DNA from: Clostridia bacterium
GTDB lineage: Bacteria; Bacillota; Clostridia; Oscillospirales; Acutalibacteraceae
Length of the DNA: 64,000 bases
Direction: 5' to 3'
Assembly: GCA_017399065.1 (NCBI GenBank)
Contig: JAFQEL010000002.1
Location: 39,406 to 103,405, forward strand
Below the pieces are notes generated by a model. The model ran no database searches, was not told the DNA's origin, and saw only the letters and a list, made by a program, of their open reading frames with translations. Of this stretch, positions 9,696 through 17,955 are shown piece by piece (position 1 is the stretch's first letter; every line of letters starts with the position of its first letter). The position numbers and the translations under genes are program-made.

Positions 9696-12266
9696 TTAAC
9701 TTTTTTCGTGATTCTGATATTTTTCAATATTTTCAGTCAAAGGTAAAGCAACCCTCGCCGTAAACATATCACCGTCGATATAGATATCAAAGCTGCCGCC
9801 CTGAAGAGAGCATAGGTCACGGGCAATCGACAAACCTAAGCCACTGCCTTCACCGCTTCTTGAAAAATCACCGCGGACAAAACGCTCCATAAGCTGGTCG
9901 GTTGAAACGTTAAGCGGCTCACGTGAAATATTTTTGAACGTTGCTGTACCGTAACCCTCCTGAATACCGACCATAACGTAAGCTACGGTATCTTCAAGAG
10001 CGTATTTTGCTATATTGGAAATTATGTTTTCAAAAACTCTGTAGGTTTTCTGACCGTCGGCACGGACAATGGGAGTGCCGTTGACGGGTGTAAAACGCAC
10101 GTCGATCCTGCTCTGCTCAAGTCTGTCGGTATTTTCTCCTACCGCCTGCATTGCAAGCTCGTGAAGATTCACATCGACAATCTGTAATTCTACCGCACCG
10201 GTCGAAGCCTTGGTTGCCTCCGTCAGGTCTTCTATGAGCCTTTTGAGCCGCTGTGATTTTTCGGCAAGCACGTCAACATAGCCTCGGACGGTTTCGTCTT
10301 CAATATTGCTGCGTTTTATAAGGTCTGTGTAAGTAATTATAGAAGTCAGCGGAGTTTTGAGATCGTGTGAAACGTTAGTAATAAGCTCTGTTTTTGTACG
10401 CTGATCGCGGATTCCTGCTTCGATAGCCTGCTTCATTCCCTCACGCATATCCTCAATTTCGTGGGCAAGCCTCGTCATAGGTGCAGGCATATTGCCACAG
10501 TCAAACTCAACGTCAAAATTGCCCTGCTGTGCCTGTGAAACAGTATCCCTGATTTTATCAAGAGACCTTGCATAGGAATATATCGCAATAAGCATTACGG
10601 CATTGGCAAGAACAAGACCGATTATACCGAAAACAACGAGGACAGAATCGGTAAACAATAATAGTACGCAAACGGCAACTGTTATCAGATAAAAAAGCAG
10701 GAAAAACCTGAAATATCTGCGCACGCCATCCTTCAGTCTGGTACTGTTGCGGCTGATACGTCGGTAGACCTTTGCAATAAGCTTGAAAGGCAGGCACACA
10801 AGCAGATTATCAAATAGGGTATTGTTGAGCCTGCGGCGGTTTATTGAAGCGACCATATTAAGAAGCGAAGCACTACCCGCCATCGCAAGCACGACACAGA
10901 CCGGGGTTATAATCATACTCCAGCCGTCATTGCGCGAATTATACATATATAGAGCAAGCTGTACGGCAGCCGCAAACGCCAAAACGAAAACGCCTGCTGA
11001 AACGATAAAATGAAGCTCACCCGGAATTTTATCCTGTCTTCTGAGTGCGGCAGGTGAGCCTTTATAGCCCTTGCCGCTGATAAAACAGAAAACAATAAAG
11101 ACAACAAGAGACAGAGCCAATGAAACAAGGCAAACTACCATACTTCGTTCAAGTACACCGACGGACTGAGTATAATCCTCATACACACGGACAAACGGAT
11201 CAGAAGGAGCCGCACGTGAATAATCAAAGCTGAGATAAACCGTAAACGGGTCGGTATCAAAAAGCTCGGTAGAGCCTATGACATAATGATGTGACGGAAG
11301 CGCCATAAAGCGGTAATAACCGTAGTGCATAAGGCTGAAAAAGTGAATGATATAGGCTGTCGGGCCAAGAATTATACCGTCTTTAGTCTGGATTATTTTA
11401 CTCGAATCGGTATAATAACCAAACAGTGAATCATCACCCGAAACCGTGCTTCGGCTTAAAGATTCAAAAACCGGACCTGCCGTAACGGTATTGAAATTAT
11501 CGGAGGACGAAACAAACCACGTATCCTCGCTGTAAGCCTTGGAAAACTCTGCCGCCGTAGCAAAGCCGCTGTTTGTAAAAGATTCTCCCGTAGCATTGTT
11601 GACGACAAAATATTCGAGTGATTTGAGCTGAGAAAGATAGGAATTGAGATGCTTATACTCATTCTCATACCTCACGGTATCCCAGTCAGATCTCGCCTCG
11701 GCATCATTCCGAGCCTGAGACATAACATACTCTTCATCAACGCTCACCGTTCCGTCGGCATTGATAATATACGCTTCGTCATTCCTGAAATAGTAAATAT
11801 CTTGGTCGTAGTAATAGCCGTCATCTGCTGTGGTTTCGTGCTCTGAATCGTAATCGGGTTGAGATTCTGCGGTGAGATGTTTATTATATGCGTCTGTCTT
11901 TTCACGGCAGGCGGTGACGTATTCCCTGAACATTTCATCCGTAAGCTGGCGGCGTTTTTCCGCAAGCATAGCCTCGACATTATCACCTTCAAAAACCTCG
12001 CCGTTCCGGTAGGTAACCAAATTGCGTTTTATCGCATAATAAGAAAATCCGACCTCCCGAAGGAAATCGGACGAAATCCTCGGGTCATAGAGTGTGCTTT
12101 TCGGATCGGAGCTGAAATTATCAAGCCCGTAGAAATAGCCTGCACGCACGGCGAAATTCGCAATACTGAGTGCAGACACTACCGACGTGCCTACACAAAG
12201 CAGACACAGAAAAACACATAGCCCCTTCAGAACTGTTCGCTTATATTTTTTCGATTTTGTATCCAA
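9696..12266 (-). CDS. Membrane sensor histidine kinase
   Basis: This 856-aa protein has an N-terminal membrane helix (about 11-33), a roughly 340-residue extracytoplasmic domain, and five further helices (about 374-396, 419-441, 449-470, 519-540, 543-564). A short linker leads to a HisKA domain with the phosphoacceptor H634 (NVSHDLKTPLTS) and a HATPase_c domain ending in GEGSGLGLSIARDL. It autophosphorylates and should donate phosphate to the regulator encoded just upstream. The start overlaps the regulator gene by 26 nt, and no later Met precedes the first helix. Acidic and Tyr-rich patches (about 135-175) mark the sensor domain. The signal is unknown; the neighbouring surface-glycan genes make an envelope cue plausible. 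Confidence 0.93.
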   Translation of the reverse strand: MDTKSKKYKRTVLKGLCVFLCLLCVGTSVVSALSIANFAVRAGYFYGLDNFSSDPKSTLYDPRISSDFLREVGFSYYAIKRNLVTYRNGEVFEGDNVEAMLAEKRRQLTDEMFREYVTACREKTDAYNKHLTAESQPDYDSEHETTADDGYYYDQDIYYFRNDEAYIINADGTVSVDEEYVMSQARNDAEARSDWDTVRYENEYKHLNSYLSQLKSLEYFVVNNATGESFTNSGFATAAEFSKAYSEDTWFVSSSDNFNTVTAGPVFESLSRSTVSGDDSLFGYYTDSSKIIQTKDGIILGPTAYIIHFFSLMHYGYYRFMALPSHHYVIGSTELFDTDPFTVYLSFDYSRAAPSDPFVRVYEDYTQSVGVLERSMVVCLVSLALSLVVFIVFCFISGKGYKGSPAALRRQDKIPGELHFIVSAGVFVLAFAAAVQLALYMYNSRNDGWSMIITPVCVVLAMAGSASLLNMVASINRRRLNNTLFDNLLVCLPFKLIAKVYRRISRNSTRLKDGVRRYFRFFLLFYLITVAVCVLLLFTDSVLVVFGIIGLVLANAVMLIAIYSYARSLDKIRDTVSQAQQGNFDVEFDCGNMPAPMTRLAHEIEDMREGMKQAIEAGIRDQRTKTELITNVSHDLKTPLTSIITYTDLIKRSNIEDETVRGYVDVLAEKSQRLKRLIEDLTEATKASTGAVELQIVDVNLHELAMQAVGENTDRLEQSRIDVRFTPVNGTPIVRADGQKTYRVFENIISNIAKYALEDTVAYVMVGIQEGYGTATFKNISREPLNVSTDQLMERFVRGDFSRSGEGSGLGLSIARDLCSLQGGSFDIYIDGDMFTARVALPLTENIEKYQNHEKS

Positions 12267-12930
12267 TACCCCACACCACCTTAAGATACTTCGGATTTTT
12301 CGGGTCGATTTCTATCTTCTCCCTTATCCTGCGTATATGGACGGTAACCGTTTTATCCGTTGAGAAGGACGGCTCGTTCCATACTGCCTCATAAATCTGT
12401 GTTGTGGAAAGCACTTTGCCGAGATTTATCATAAGATATTCGATTATGCCATATTCGGTAGCCGTAAGCTTGACGGGCACACCGTCGAGCTCAACAGTAT
12501 GGGCAGACGTATCAATGACAAGACCGCCCGTTGCAATACAGCTGTCTGCAACCGCACTGCCGCCGAGAGTTGTATAGCGCCGTATCTGAGACTTTACCCT
12601 CGCAACAAGCTCTAGCGGATTGAAGGGCTTTGTAACGTAGTCATCCGCACCGAAGCCGAGACCCATGATTTTATCGGTATCCTCACTTTTTGCAGAGAGC
12701 ATAATTATAGGCACATTGCTCTTTTCCCTGAGCTTAAGAGTAGCACGCAGACCGTCCATCTCGGGCATCATAACGTCGAGAATAATACAGTCAAGCTCCT
12801 CTGACTGTGCAATTTCGACAGCCTGTTTACCGTTGAAAGCCTTGAACACCTCAAAGCCTTCAAGCTTAAGGTATATTTCTATTGAATTTACTATTGCAAC
12901 GTCATCGTCGCAAACAAGAACACTGTTCAA
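12241..12930 (-). CDS. OmpR/PhoB-family response regulator
   Basis: This 229-aa protein has a receiver domain at residues 1-118: acidic pocket near D8-D10, phosphoacceptor D52 in LDVMMPEMDG, conserved Lys in MLSAKSEDTDK. A winged-helix DNA-binding domain follows (about 130-228), ending TVHIRRIREKIE...VWGIGYKIEKI. The start is TTG with AGGAGG 10 nt upstream; the ATG nearer the SD is out of frame. It precedes and overlaps its kinase gene, so the two form one transcription unit. The regulator probably controls its own operon or the adjacent envelope genes, but no operator repeat was identified. Confidence 0.95.
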   Translation of the reverse strand: MNSVLVCDDDVAIVNSIEIYLKLEGFEVFKAFNGKQAVEIAQSEELDCIILDVMMPEMDGLRATLKLREKSNVPIIMLSAKSEDTDKIMGLGFGADDYVTKPFNPLELVARVKSQIRRYTTLGGSAVADSCIATGGLVIDTSAHTVELDGVPVKLTATEYGIIEYLMINLGKVLSTTQIYEAVWNEPSFSTDKTVTVHIRRIREKIEIDPKNPKYLKVVWGIGYKIEKI

Positions 12931-13013
12931 ATAAGCTCATCCTCCTTTCAAATCTGTGCTCACCACAAGCACAATGCTAAACCGGAAGGATTACAAAAAC
13001 CGATACAAATTTA

Positions 13014-14138
13014 TTAAGAAATTTCAACAATTTTTCCGTATAGCCTGAGTGCGAAAGCCTGTGCGGCAGGCATAGGCTCAAAGCGTCTTGAATAATTGCC
13101 GATGCCCATTGTATCGCCCTGGGCAAAATCTACCTCGCCGTTGACCCTGGTTACGCTCATAAGGAATTTAAGGCAACGCTCACTCTCCTCCGTATAGCCC
13201 ATACGGTGAAGCAAGCTGCCAATCATTGCTGTTGCAGACGATTCCTGACGGGAGAAGGGTACGCCGATTATGGCATTAAAGCTGCCGTTTTCATTCTGAA
13301 AAGGCAACAGAGCCTCGCAAAGTGCGGTTGCGCGCTCTCTGAGTACGCCGTAATACTCATCGGTCTCATCAAGCAGACTGAGACATTCATCAAGTGCAAG
13401 AGCAAGCCAGCCGCAGCCTCTGCCCCAGCCGTAGATACCAAGCGGCATTTTGTTGTCGGGATTAAAACAATGTATGGGAAGACCCGTTCTTTCATTTATA
13501 CCGTAAGTATAAAATTCATCAAACTGTCTCTTTGCAAGCTCAAGCGCATCAGGGCAGCCGTAGGTCTGATGATATTTGATTAAAAACGGACAGACCATAC
13601 CGAGAGTATCAACGTAATGCTCCTTATATTCGAGAACATAAGGCAGAGTACCGTCACCTGCGGCGGCAAAAACCTTTGATATATAATCATCGACAGCAAG
13701 TTTGAATTTTTCATCATATGAAAAACCGCTCTGCATCATAGCATAAAAGAGGTAACCTGCACCTGTTTTATAGCTTCTGTCCGACCAATCCTCTTTATCA
13801 AAAAAACGGTAAACCGCCTTTCGGGTCTCTTCATTATCGGAATCGGCAAGCAGAAGAGATGCGACCTGCCACGATGAAAAATAGAAGTTATAATACTCAC
13901 CCCTGAGCTTGGGGAGAAGCGTATAGGCGGTCTTGTCAGTTACGGGAATTTTCGGCATTTTTTCGCCATTTTTTCTCGCAACTTTTACTGCATTTTCATA
14001 CCACACTTTTTTATCGGTATAACGACCGATGTGTATTCGCTTTATCCAAGCCATTATCACAGGTATAAAATCCGCCGCAAAAAAGCAAAGGCAGACAAGC
14101 AACAAAATGCTGAAAAAAATCAATAAAAAAATCATCAT
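13014..14138 (-). CDS. Membrane-anchored GH88/GH105-like unsaturated glycuronyl hydrolase
   Basis: This 374-aa protein has an N-terminal transmembrane anchor (residues 2-24) and an alpha/alpha-barrel typical of YteR/UGL enzymes. Visible signatures are the catalytic-type Asp in YVDTLGMVCPF (D177), GWGRGCGWLALALDE (236-251) and ESSATAMIGSLLHRMG (299-314). These enzymes remove unsaturated uronyl residues from lyase-generated oligosaccharides, but no lyase is nearby. In a glycosyltransferase operon it may instead trim or edit the surface glycan. Its start overlaps the upstream GT4 stop by one base (TAATG). The last gene of the glycan set before the two-component system, it may be cotranscribed with it since no terminator separates them. 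The family call is good; the substrate is not known. Confidence 0.75.
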   Translation of the reverse strand: MMIFLLIFFSILLLVCLCFFAADFIPVIMAWIKRIHIGRYTDKKVWYENAVKVARKNGEKMPKIPVTDKTAYTLLPKLRGEYYNFYFSSWQVASLLLADSDNEETRKAVYRFFDKEDWSDRSYKTGAGYLFYAMMQSGFSYDEKFKLAVDDYISKVFAAAGDGTLPYVLEYKEHYVDTLGMVCPFLIKYHQTYGCPDALELAKRQFDEFYTYGINERTGLPIHCFNPDNKMPLGIYGWGRGCGWLALALDECLSLLDETDEYYGVLRERATALCEALLPFQNENGSFNAIIGVPFSRQESSATAMIGSLLHRMGYTEESERCLKFLMSVTRVNGEVDFAQGDTMGIGNYSRRFEPMPAAQAFALRLYGKIVEIS

Positions 14139-15337
14139 TATTTTTCACCTAAAAGCGCATAAAATTTCTGAACTTCTTCTTCATTTCCGTGCTTCATTTT
14201 TTTCAGGTTTCCGCTGAGTTTTTTTGCAAGATTTTCATCATCAATAAGCTGTGCGATTTTTTCTGCAATACTCTCGGCATTCATTTCGGCAAGCACTGCC
14301 GTTTCACCGTCGGAAAGCTGATCGTAAACGGTTGTGAATTTGGTTGCAACAATCGGCTTTGCAAGACACTTTGCTTCGTCTATAGCAATCGATTTCCCTT
14401 CAAAATACGAGGGTTGTACGTATATATCACACTTTGAAAGGTAAGGATAAGGGTTTGCTCTTTCGCCGAGAAAGATGAAAATTTCTTCGAGATTTTTTTC
14501 TTTTATTTTTTGCAAAAGCTCGTCTTTCATTTCACCTTTGCCGATGGAAAACCACTTGAAATTAAAGCCTTTTTTTACTAAAATTTCTGCCGCATCTATC
14601 GCTAAATCGTAGCCCTTCTGCTGAGAAATTCTGCCGATTGTGAGCAGGAATTTTTCGTCGGATTTTTTGTCAAAATCTTCAACGTTTTCTGCCGCCATTT
14701 TTCCAAGGATTTTCGACGAAGTTATATTCTCAATCATACGCACCTTTTCCGCATACTGCGGAAAAACTTCGCGAAGAACTTTTTCGCACTCTTCGGAAAC
14801 GGTTACGATATAATCAACCTTTGAAAAGAAAACACTGTCAATTTCAGCATCCATTTCGAGCTTGCGGTAATCGTTATGAACGTACACGATTTTTGTATCG
14901 GCACGGGCACAATCGGCAACATAAAAATTCGGTATCCCCTCAAGATAACCAACAGCTGCATCATACTTTTTTTCCGTTTTTGTAAGAAAGCCTTTAAGAT
15001 ACTTCCAGGCATGCTGGTCGCGGCTGCGGGGTGAGCCTGACGAAGAATTTACGGTACGCGAATACAAAACTCTTTTCAGAGCAAGGGCAGGTCTGCCGCT
15101 GAGAAAAAGCGACACCGCACTCTTGACCGCAGGCTGTCTGAACTGTGTGTACGGTTTATCAAAAGTAAGAATATTTACCTGCTCGGGCACCATACCGAGG
15201 AAGAGACCCGCAGGCTTGAACAGCAGCAGATCCACCTCATATTTTTCATAATCTATCATCTGAAGAAGTGACAGCAGACTGCGTTCTCCTCCGCCGCTGC
15301 CCATATTCTCCATTACAAAAAGTATTTTTTTCTTCAT
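14138..15337 (-). CDS. GT4-family glycosyltransferase
   Basis: GT-B glycosyltransferase of about 399 aa. The N-terminal MKKKILFVMENMGSGGGERS is the acceptor-domain Rossmann start. The C-terminal half has LLTIGRISQQKGYDLAIDAA and the donor-binding YFEGKSIAIDEA (E-x7-E-like) motif. It transfers a sugar from a nucleotide donor in the cytoplasm, presumably onto the surface-glycan lipid intermediate. I chose the ATG at 15337; a GTG at 15349 is in frame and adds four residues. It is a close paralogue of the plus-strand gene at 24436 (shared SIAIDEAK, TVYDQL, LAE.NAESIAEKI, GNEEE.-KFY). It sits between the ATP-grasp gene and the GH88-like gene. Confidence 0.9.
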   Translation of the reverse strand: MKKKILFVMENMGSGGGERSLLSLLQMIDYEKYEVDLLLFKPAGLFLGMVPEQVNILTFDKPYTQFRQPAVKSAVSLFLSGRPALALKRVLYSRTVNSSSGSPRSRDQHAWKYLKGFLTKTEKKYDAAVGYLEGIPNFYVADCARADTKIVYVHNDYRKLEMDAEIDSVFFSKVDYIVTVSEECEKVLREVFPQYAEKVRMIENITSSKILGKMAAENVEDFDKKSDEKFLLTIGRISQQKGYDLAIDAAEILVKKGFNFKWFSIGKGEMKDELLQKIKEKNLEEIFIFLGERANPYPYLSKCDIYVQPSYFEGKSIAIDEAKCLAKPIVATKFTTVYDQLSDGETAVLAEMNAESIAEKIAQLIDDENLAKKLSGNLKKMKHGNEEEVQKFYALLGEK

Positions 15338-15356
15338 TTCAAACCACACCGAATTA

Positions 15357-16529
15357 TCAGATTTTTTTTACGGCACGAAGCACAGACACGCCTTTGGTAA
15401 CAAGTCTGCCGTATGCATTTGCAAACGGAGCCTTATCATTTCGGTTATAGAGCATAAGAGCATCCGCACCACAGAAATCCGCAACCCATCTGAGTGCAGA
15501 TATATTTTTTTCGGCTACGTGTCTGAGGTCACCAGCTTCATTCATTATTTTTACGGTATGCAGTTTTATTTCCGTTTCGTTACCCAAACAGTCTCTGTAC
15601 CACGTAAAGGGAAGATTAAAACCTGCCGCAGTGAAGCCGTATGAAGGTGCACCGTTGCGGAAATTTATCTCCATAAAGTACGGCGTACCGTCAACCACTT
15701 TCAGCTCAAGGTCAAATAAGCCTTCGAAACCGAACCGTTCAAGCATAGTGTCGAATTTTTCGACGTCTATATAGGTTATACTGTCTTTGATTATTGCGTA
15801 GCTTGTACTTCCTCTGTCAACGGGATATTCTCTGAATTTTTCGAGCTGGGCATAACACCTGACTTTTTTGCCCTTTGTTTTACATCCGCAATACTCAACC
15901 ATCAGGTTGTTTTCACCATGCACAAACTGCTGAACCAAAACCTTGCGGTATCCGCTCCCCTCACTGAAAAAAGCATCTGCCGCCTTAACTGCATCTTCAC
16001 GTGTTTTACATATAGTTATATCGGTTTTTTGACCGTCTACACTTTTAAGCGGCTTTATAATAAAGGGCAGACCGAACGCCGCCAACCTGGCTTTGTTTTC
16101 GGAGGTTATATCCATCGCGCGGGTTTCAGGCACGGTAAATCCGCACTCTTCAGCAACGCGGCACATCTCAGCCTTGTCCATATAAAACTCCGCTTTGCCG
16201 CTGAGCCCCGGGCAAAAGGCAAGCTTACTCAAAGAGCCGTAAGCCGCATCAAGTGCAATGGCAGCCGCATCGGATGCAGGGAACAGCGCCGGCTTACCGC
16301 CGCGTGACTCGACTACCGTTTTGACCGCATCGGCAATTTCATCCGTACTGCCGACATGTACTGTTTTCAGAGTGTATTTGCTGTGCTCTGCACTGCCGTC
16401 AGAATCAATATTTATAAAAACAGAGCCGATACCTTTTTCGCCGAGGCTTCTTATGAGACCCAGCGAATTAAAGTGGGCGTCGCCGACAACTACGGCATAA
16501 TTGCTTATATTTTTTTCGCAACTATCCAT
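15357..16529 (-). CDS. ATP-grasp carboxylate-amine ligase-like protein
   Basis: The protein of 390 aa belongs to the carbamoyl-phosphate-synthase-like ATP-grasp group. It has a Rossmann-like pre-ATP-grasp segment (NYAVVVGDAHFNSLGLIRSL), an ATP-lid region PFIIKPLKSVDGQ, VQQFVHGENNLMVEY, and the metal-binding EINFRNGAPSYGFTAAG. Such proteins ligate a carboxylate to an amine via an acyl-phosphate and are frequent in polysaccharide loci, where they may amidate a uronic acid or add an amino acid. The start is set by a perfect AGGAGG upstream of the ATG at 16529, overlapping the previous gene by 25 nt; a longer in-frame extension to 16589 lies inside that gene and is rejected. The substrate is unknown. 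Confidence 0.85.
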   Translation of the reverse strand: MDSCEKNISNYAVVVGDAHFNSLGLIRSLGEKGIGSVFINIDSDGSAEHSKYTLKTVHVGSTDEIADAVKTVVESRGGKPALFPASDAAAIALDAAYGSLSKLAFCPGLSGKAEFYMDKAEMCRVAEECGFTVPETRAMDITSENKARLAAFGLPFIIKPLKSVDGQKTDITICKTREDAVKAADAFFSEGSGYRKVLVQQFVHGENNLMVEYCGCKTKGKKVRCYAQLEKFREYPVDRGSTSYAIIKDSITYIDVEKFDTMLERFGFEGLFDLELKVVDGTPYFMEINFRNGAPSYGFTAAGFNLPFTWYRDCLGNETEIKLHTVKIMNEAGDLRHVAEKNISALRWVADFCGADALMLYNRNDKAPFANAYGRLVTKGVSVLRAVKKI

Positions 16530-17377
16530 AAGATCCTCCTGAAATTGAAGCGGTGTTTTTTGATATCGACTATTTCCACATCGCCGCAACGTGCATAAGT
16601 GTGCACGCCCTCGGCAGGTGAGCCTTTGAGCAGCTTTATCCGGGACGGCTCAAGGCGGAAAACTTCGGTTTCACTGTAGGACGTATCGCTGATTTCATCG
16701 ACCGAGTAAAACACCAGCCCTGCGCCGTAGACACCGCCCGAGCAATTCTGTGCAGGTCTTATTAATTTGCCGTTACGCTCAAATAATCTGCCCGCACCGC
16801 GGCTTATCTGATTACTCTGCAATGATTTATTTACCGGATGCGGTTCACCCGTATACCGGTCAAAAAGCTGAAGCTGAGTTTCTTTCTTTGCCGGGTCGGT
16901 AACACGTGAAGCAAGAAGCCATTTATCGCAGATTACCGTATCGACCATACCTTTTTCGTCTGCAAGTACGCTGTGCTTTTGCCATTTATACGGAAAATCC
17001 ACAGCCTTATAGAGCTGAATGCATCCGTCTCCCATCGTTTCGGGCATCATATAAATCTCGCCGTTCTCCTCAAAAACATAGGGGTAGGAAAGATGAAAGC
17101 TCTCTTCAAGCACGACCTCGGGAACACTAAAGCCTTTTTCACCGAGGACTGACACGCCGACCAGACCTTTTTCGGTGGCGTTGTCAAACATTTCGACAAA
17201 GAGATACGTCTTACCGCAGTACTCAAACAGAAACGGGTCTGCATACCAATAACGCTTACTTTCGGGTAAAACGGAAAAAGACGCAGCATTGCCGTCGAGA
17301 AGGGTATCACCCTCGCCGCATAAGCGGTATGCAATATTCCAGTATTCCTCACGGAGTATATCTTTTACGGGTCTCAC
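16505..17377 (-). CDS. GINT1 N-terminal-like beta-propeller protein (surface polysaccharide biosynthesis)
   Basis: This protein of 290 aa is soluble with no signal peptide. Motifs RYWYADPFLFEYCGKTYLFV, HLSYPYVFEENGEIYMMPE, LYKAVDFPYKWQ and a following VDTVICD fit the five-bladed propeller domain named after plant glucosamine inositolphosphorylceramide transferase 1 (N-terminal part). In bacteria it is found in glycan loci, sometimes fused to formyltransferases. Its biochemical role is not established. It is the first gene of the minus-strand glycan operon, downstream of a TTGAAA-17-TATAAT promoter. The GTG at 17377 is preceded by GAGG at 8 nt; a GTG at 17386 overlaps that SD and is less likely. 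Confidence 0.7.
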   Translation of the reverse strand: MRPVKDILREEYWNIAYRLCGEGDTLLDGNAASFSVLPESKRYWYADPFLFEYCGKTYLFVEMFDNATEKGLVGVSVLGEKGFSVPEVVLEESFHLSYPYVFEENGEIYMMPETMGDGCIQLYKAVDFPYKWQKHSVLADEKGMVDTVICDKWLLASRVTDPAKKETQLQLFDRYTGEPHPVNKSLQSNQISRGAGRLFERNGKLIRPAQNCSGGVYGAGLVFYSVDEISDTSYSETEVFRLEPSRIKLLKGSPAEGVHTYARCGDVEIVDIKKHRFNFRRILWIVAKKI

Positions 17378-17411
17378 GGCAGTCACCTCGTGTTTAAACT
17401 ATATTTATATA

Positions 17412-17440
17412 ATTATAGCATAAAGGAAATGTTTTTTCAA
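17412..17440 (-). promoter_or_regulatory. Promoter for the minus-strand glycan operon
   Basis: On the minus strand: TTGAAA (17435-17440), 17-nt spacer, TATAAT (17412-17417), 35 nt before the 17377 start. Confidence 0.75.
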
Positions 17441-17443
17441 GAA

Positions 17444-17481
17444 AGCAAAAAACAATGCGGTATGCACCGTGGCACACCGCA
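17444..17481 (-). terminator. Intrinsic terminator of the 101-aa gene
   Basis: Minus-strand hairpin TGCGGTGTGC / GCATACCGCA (10 bp with one G-T wobble) followed by TTGTTTTTT. It insulates the small gene from the glycan operon promoter just beyond. Confidence 0.8.
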
Positions 17482-17492
17482 CTAACGCCGGA

Positions 17493-17798
17493 TTATACTC
17501 TGTGGCCGTTTTTGAGCTTTATCTTGCCGATAAACGGAATCTTGAGGATACCTGTAAAGGAATCGTCATCAAAATCGATATCAAGCTCTGCATCCTTACC
17601 GAGCATTGCAATATTGATAACAGCCTTGAGATGATTCTCTCCTATATTGACAGACTTGACGGTATACTCGGGAATATCGACACCCGAAAGCTCAAGCTCG
17701 AAATCGTAAGAACCGTCCTTCTCAAAAATATTTACCATAGCTTCGCCGCGGAAGAGCATAGAGTCTACCGTGCAAGCCCACTTACCTGTAGGATTCAT
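17493..17798 (-). CDS. Small hypothetical protein, beta-rich
   Basis: This 101-aa protein has its own promoter (17829-17857), AAGGAG ribosome-binding site and terminator, so it is a real monocistronic gene. It is acidic, with alternating hydrophobic/charged strands (SYDFELELSGVDIPEYTVKS, DAELDIDFDDDSFTGILKIP) suggesting a small beta-barrel or lipocalin-like fold. It has no signal peptide, cysteine pair or membrane helix. It begins with MNPTGKWACTVDSMLFRGEA, where TGKW is reminiscent of ligand-binding or enzyme-accessory beta domains. I do not recognise the family. It lies between the two divergent halves of the glycan locus. Confidence 0.7.
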   Translation of the reverse strand: MNPTGKWACTVDSMLFRGEAMVNIFEKDGSYDFELELSGVDIPEYTVKSVNIGENHLKAVINIAMLGKDAELDIDFDDDSFTGILKIPFIGKIKLKNGHRV

Positions 17799-17828
17799 TT
17801 TACCGCACTCCTTAGTTTATTTGGTTTG

Positions 17829-17857
17829 ATAATAGCATCTGCGCCGTATTTTGTCAA
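17829..17857 (-). promoter_or_regulatory. Promoter for the 101-aa gene
   Basis: Minus-strand TTGACA (17852-17857), exact 17-nt spacer, TATTAT (17829-17834). Confidence 0.8.
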
Positions 17858-17871
17858 CCGTTCCGTTTGTA

Positions 17872-17900
17872 TTGACAATATTCTTTTTTAGTTTTATAAT
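17872..17900 (+). promoter_or_regulatory. Promoter for the plus-strand glycan operon
   Basis: Consensus TTGACA (17872-17877), 17-nt spacer, consensus TATAAT (17895-17900). Only 14 nt separates its -35 from the -35 of the divergent promoter, so the two could compete or share an operator. Confidence 0.9.
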
Positions 17901-17955
17901 ATAATAAGTTTATAATAGCCAAGTTCCGACAAAAAACGAAAGGCGGCATATAATT

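Noticed and set aside
15357..16589. Longer start for the ATP-grasp protein at 16589
   Set aside because: The ATG at 16529 has a perfect AGGAGG, and the extension lies inside the previous gene with an unconserved sequence.
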